Of a stretch of 64,000 nt of DNA, positions 62,549-64,000 are shown piece by piece (positions within the stretch are counted from its first letter, which is position 1; each line of letters opens with the position of its first letter). The notes below the pieces were generated by a model, which had not been told where the DNA came from, made no database searches, and saw nothing but the letters and a program-made list of their open reading frames with translations. The DNA comes from Pseudomonas sp. (lineage in GTDB: Bacteria; Pseudomonadota; Gammaproteobacteria; Pseudomonadales; Pseudomonadaceae), in contig NZ_JASLGE010000074.1 in NCBI RefSeq assembly GCF_030150285.1, positions 1 to 64,000 on the forward strand, in the 5' to 3' direction. The translations under genes and the position numbers were made by a program.

Positions 62549-63139
62549 TCATCGTGAGCTCGGGCATTTGACGGTCGCCAGCGTGTCGGTCGTGCCTGCG
62601 GTGGCGTTGATCAGTGCTCCCTGCGTGGAGGTCAGGGCGCAGGCATGCACCCCCAGGGTGATACCCGTTGTGGCTGACGCGTTGGCGTCGTACGCAAAGC
62701 GCCAACGCCGCTCGGCCGGCTGCCGAAAAAACGCCACGATGCCGATATAGGCGGCCCCGTTTTCCAGCTTTTCGTTGAGTTCGTAATGCTGCTCGGGCAT
62801 CAAGAGCATTTCCCTCGAATTGACCAAGTCTGAGCCCAATGCTCGTTGCTCCTGGGTATCGTCCAGAAAGCTGTCGAACGGTGTCTGTTCAAAGCGCTCT
62901 GTGGCGCGTAAGTGGTAAATCTTGATGACCTGCGCCAGAGGCTTTTTATGCGTGCCTTGATTTAAATTGGCCGCCGCATGAATGCGCAGCAGGATCAAGG
63001 TGCTCTTGTCTTCCTGGGGATCGTTACTTGAGCACCCTGCCAGGGCAAGCGTCAGTAATAAAAGTACCAGTTTGGCGTTTTCTATGTATCTCCCCAGGAT
63101 GATACAGAGCGGGCTTATGCTTCGTGTATGTCGTTGCAT
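62549..63139 (-). CDS. tssJ: Type VI secretion outer-membrane lipoprotein TssJ
   Basis: The 196-residue protein has a signal with lipobox (LLLLTLALAGCSSN; the lipid-bearing Cys is about residue 36). The TssJ beta-sandwich follows (LILLRIHAAANLNQG, QVIKIYHLRATERFEQTPFDSFLDD, GIVAFFRQPAERRWRF). The N-terminus before the signal is longer than usual, so a downstream start is possible. It is the first gene of the leftward operon and faces a lipoprotein gene across about 440 bases. Confidence 0.9.
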   Translation of the reverse strand: MQRHTRSISPLCIILGRYIENAKLVLLLLTLALAGCSSNDPQEDKSTLILLRIHAAANLNQGTHKKPLAQVIKIYHLRATERFEQTPFDSFLDDTQEQRALGSDLVNSREMLLMPEQHYELNEKLENGAAYIGIVAFFRQPAERRWRFAYDANASATTGITLGVHACALTSTQGALINATAGTTDTLATVKCPSSR

Positions 63140-63581
63140 CAGTAAATAACTCTAGGGCGGATCAAAGTAGATGACGTGTTCATCTGAGTAGTAAGCTCGC
63201 CTGTATTGACGATGCAAAGCACTTGTAATTACTCGGTTTGATGAATCACTTGCTCCCGCAACTGGCACGAGATGTGATTGAAAACTCGCTTCATCCAATT
63301 TGAGGGTCTTTAAAGGGTTTGGTCAAGCGGTGCAAGGGGTTGTCAGTGCTTTTAATTTTTACAATCGGCATGTTTCTCTATGTTTTGTAGGAATAGTTAA
63401 TTTGCTTCGTAGGTATTTACTGCTTGTTATAAGTTCCGTACAAATTCGTTCAAAAATTGTTTGCAGGCGTTTTTTTATTGATGTACGGTTCGATCTATTA
63501 GTTGCGGCGGTAAAGAGTTCTCTGGTCGCTACGAATCTGACATAACTCTACATAGGGCGACTTTGGTCTTGGGGGATAGTT
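63140..63581. other. Divergent gap of 442 bases between tssJ and the TPR lipoprotein gene
   Basis: AT-rich in its right half with no convincing gene. It should hold the promoters of the leftward tssJ operon and of the rightward lipoprotein gene. A TGGCACG at 63263 recalls a sigma-54 -24 element, but the -12 element is absent at the right spacing. Confidence 0.5.
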
Positions 63582-64000
63582 GTGCGTTTACTTTTTGCTG
63601 TGATGGGTTTCTGTATGCTTGCAGGTTGTGCATTACAGTCTGAAAAAAGTGCTGTTGTCACATTTGAACATATGATGTTTAAGGCTGACGAACGCATACA
63701 AGCGCGTAACTTTGAGGCGGGTAGAAAGTTACTCTCAGAGGCTGCCGCGATGGAGCCTACCCGCAAAGAGCCATGGTTGCGCCAGGCTGAATTGGAGTTT
63801 GAGGCGGAGAATTATGGTGCGGCTATCCTGGCTGCGCAGGAGGTGCTGCAGCGCGATGCAGTCAATACGCGCGCCGACGCCATTCTTACGGTGTCTGGCT
63901 TGCGGGTTGCCGTGCAGTCGTTAGGGCGGTTGCGCGACGAGAAAGACGTCAATGGTCCCGTCCATCAAGAAGCTCGAAAGCTTGCGGCAAAGTTGCGCGA
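63582..64000 (+). CDS. TPR-type lipoprotein of the T6SS locus (cut by window edge)
   Basis: A GTG at 63582 with GGGGGA five bases upstream opens a frame that continues past the window edge. The start is a lipoprotein signal (LLFAVMGFCMLAGCALQ, lipobox LAGC). It is followed by helical repeats (RNFEAGRKLLSEAAAMEPTR, EPWLRQAELEFEAENYGAAI) of the TPR kind. Such lipoproteins occur in T6SS loci and are thought to support assembly at the envelope. About 139 codons are visible. Confidence 0.75.
   Translation, partial: MRLLFAVMGFCMLAGCALQSEKSAVVTFEHMMFKADERIQARNFEAGRKLLSEAAAMEPTRKEPWLRQAELEFEAENYGAAILAAQEVLQRDAVNTRADAILTVSGLRVAVQSLGRLRDEKDVNGPVHQEARKLAAKLR

Noticed and set aside
63263..63280. Possible sigma-54 promoter between tssJ and the lipoprotein gene
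   Set aside because: TGGCACG fits the -24 element but the base pair expected at -12 (GC after ten bases) is absent.
1..64000. CRISPR array, rRNA or complete tRNA gene
   Set aside because: No regularly spaced repeats and no full cloverleaf were found; the only tRNA-like sequence is the 3' half at the att site.

Overview
The window looks like Pseudomonas or a close gammaproteobacterial relative. The evidence is the paaFGH/paaX arrangement, a type VI secretion (T6SS) locus, the codon use and moderate-to-high GC of the core genes, and a tRNA-Pro 3' end followed by a compact terminator. It is a patchwork of mobile and accessory DNA with little ordinary core genome.

Region by region. (1) 1-4602: the right end of an IS66-family element cuts off a phenylacetate-degradation operon. 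paaF, paaG and paaH and the divergent repressor gene paaX survive; the next gene of the operon is reduced to a 22-codon stub. (2) 4599-37627: a defence and mobile island. It begins with the C-terminal remnant of one integrase and ends with an intact tyrosine recombinase beside an att site made of a tRNA-Pro 3' half. Its cargo is a JAB/MPN protease-like gene, a WYL repressor of the BrxR/CapW type, two very small proteins, a LeoC-LeoB-LeoA (Eleos-type) dynamin operon in which the first GTPase is split between two polypeptides, a convergent DUF726 hydrolase, a six-gene type I restriction-modification operon carrying two DUF262 (GmrSD-like) genes and a YgjP metallopeptidase, a DUF91-like nuclease, and a complete type I Zorya system (zorABCD). 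(3) 37628-41800: the scar of a conjugative element, with a ParDE toxin-antitoxin pair, a small membrane protein, and broken traG, traF-type peptidase and trbI genes fused by a deletion. (4) 41943-64000: a T6SS locus. A rightward operon holds tssA, a TagX-like peptidase, PAAR, a membrane protein, tssM, tagF and an OmpA-like tagN. A leftward operon holds tssJ, tssK, tssL, vgrG, accessory genes, a PoNe-type DNase effector and its PoNi-type immunity gene. A divergent TPR lipoprotein gene runs off the right edge. The sheath, baseplate and ClpV genes are not in the window.

How the genes work together. The island stacks at least three antiphage strategies: DNA restriction by HsdMSR with possible DUF262 modified-DNA restriction, membrane-associated dynamin GTPases, and the Zorya proton-driven motor with its ZorD helicase. 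In the T6SS part, TssJLM form the membrane complex, TagX and TagN handle the peptidoglycan, VgrG and PAAR form the spike, and a DNase effector is encoded with its immunity gene.

The most unusual points are the split LeoBC GTPase with its small-protein neighbours, a nearly identical 54-residue C-terminal module shared by two otherwise unrelated T6SS proteins, a homopolymer frameshift in the immunity gene, an orphan fragment matching the effector N-terminus, and three mutually pairing segments in the zorA leader.
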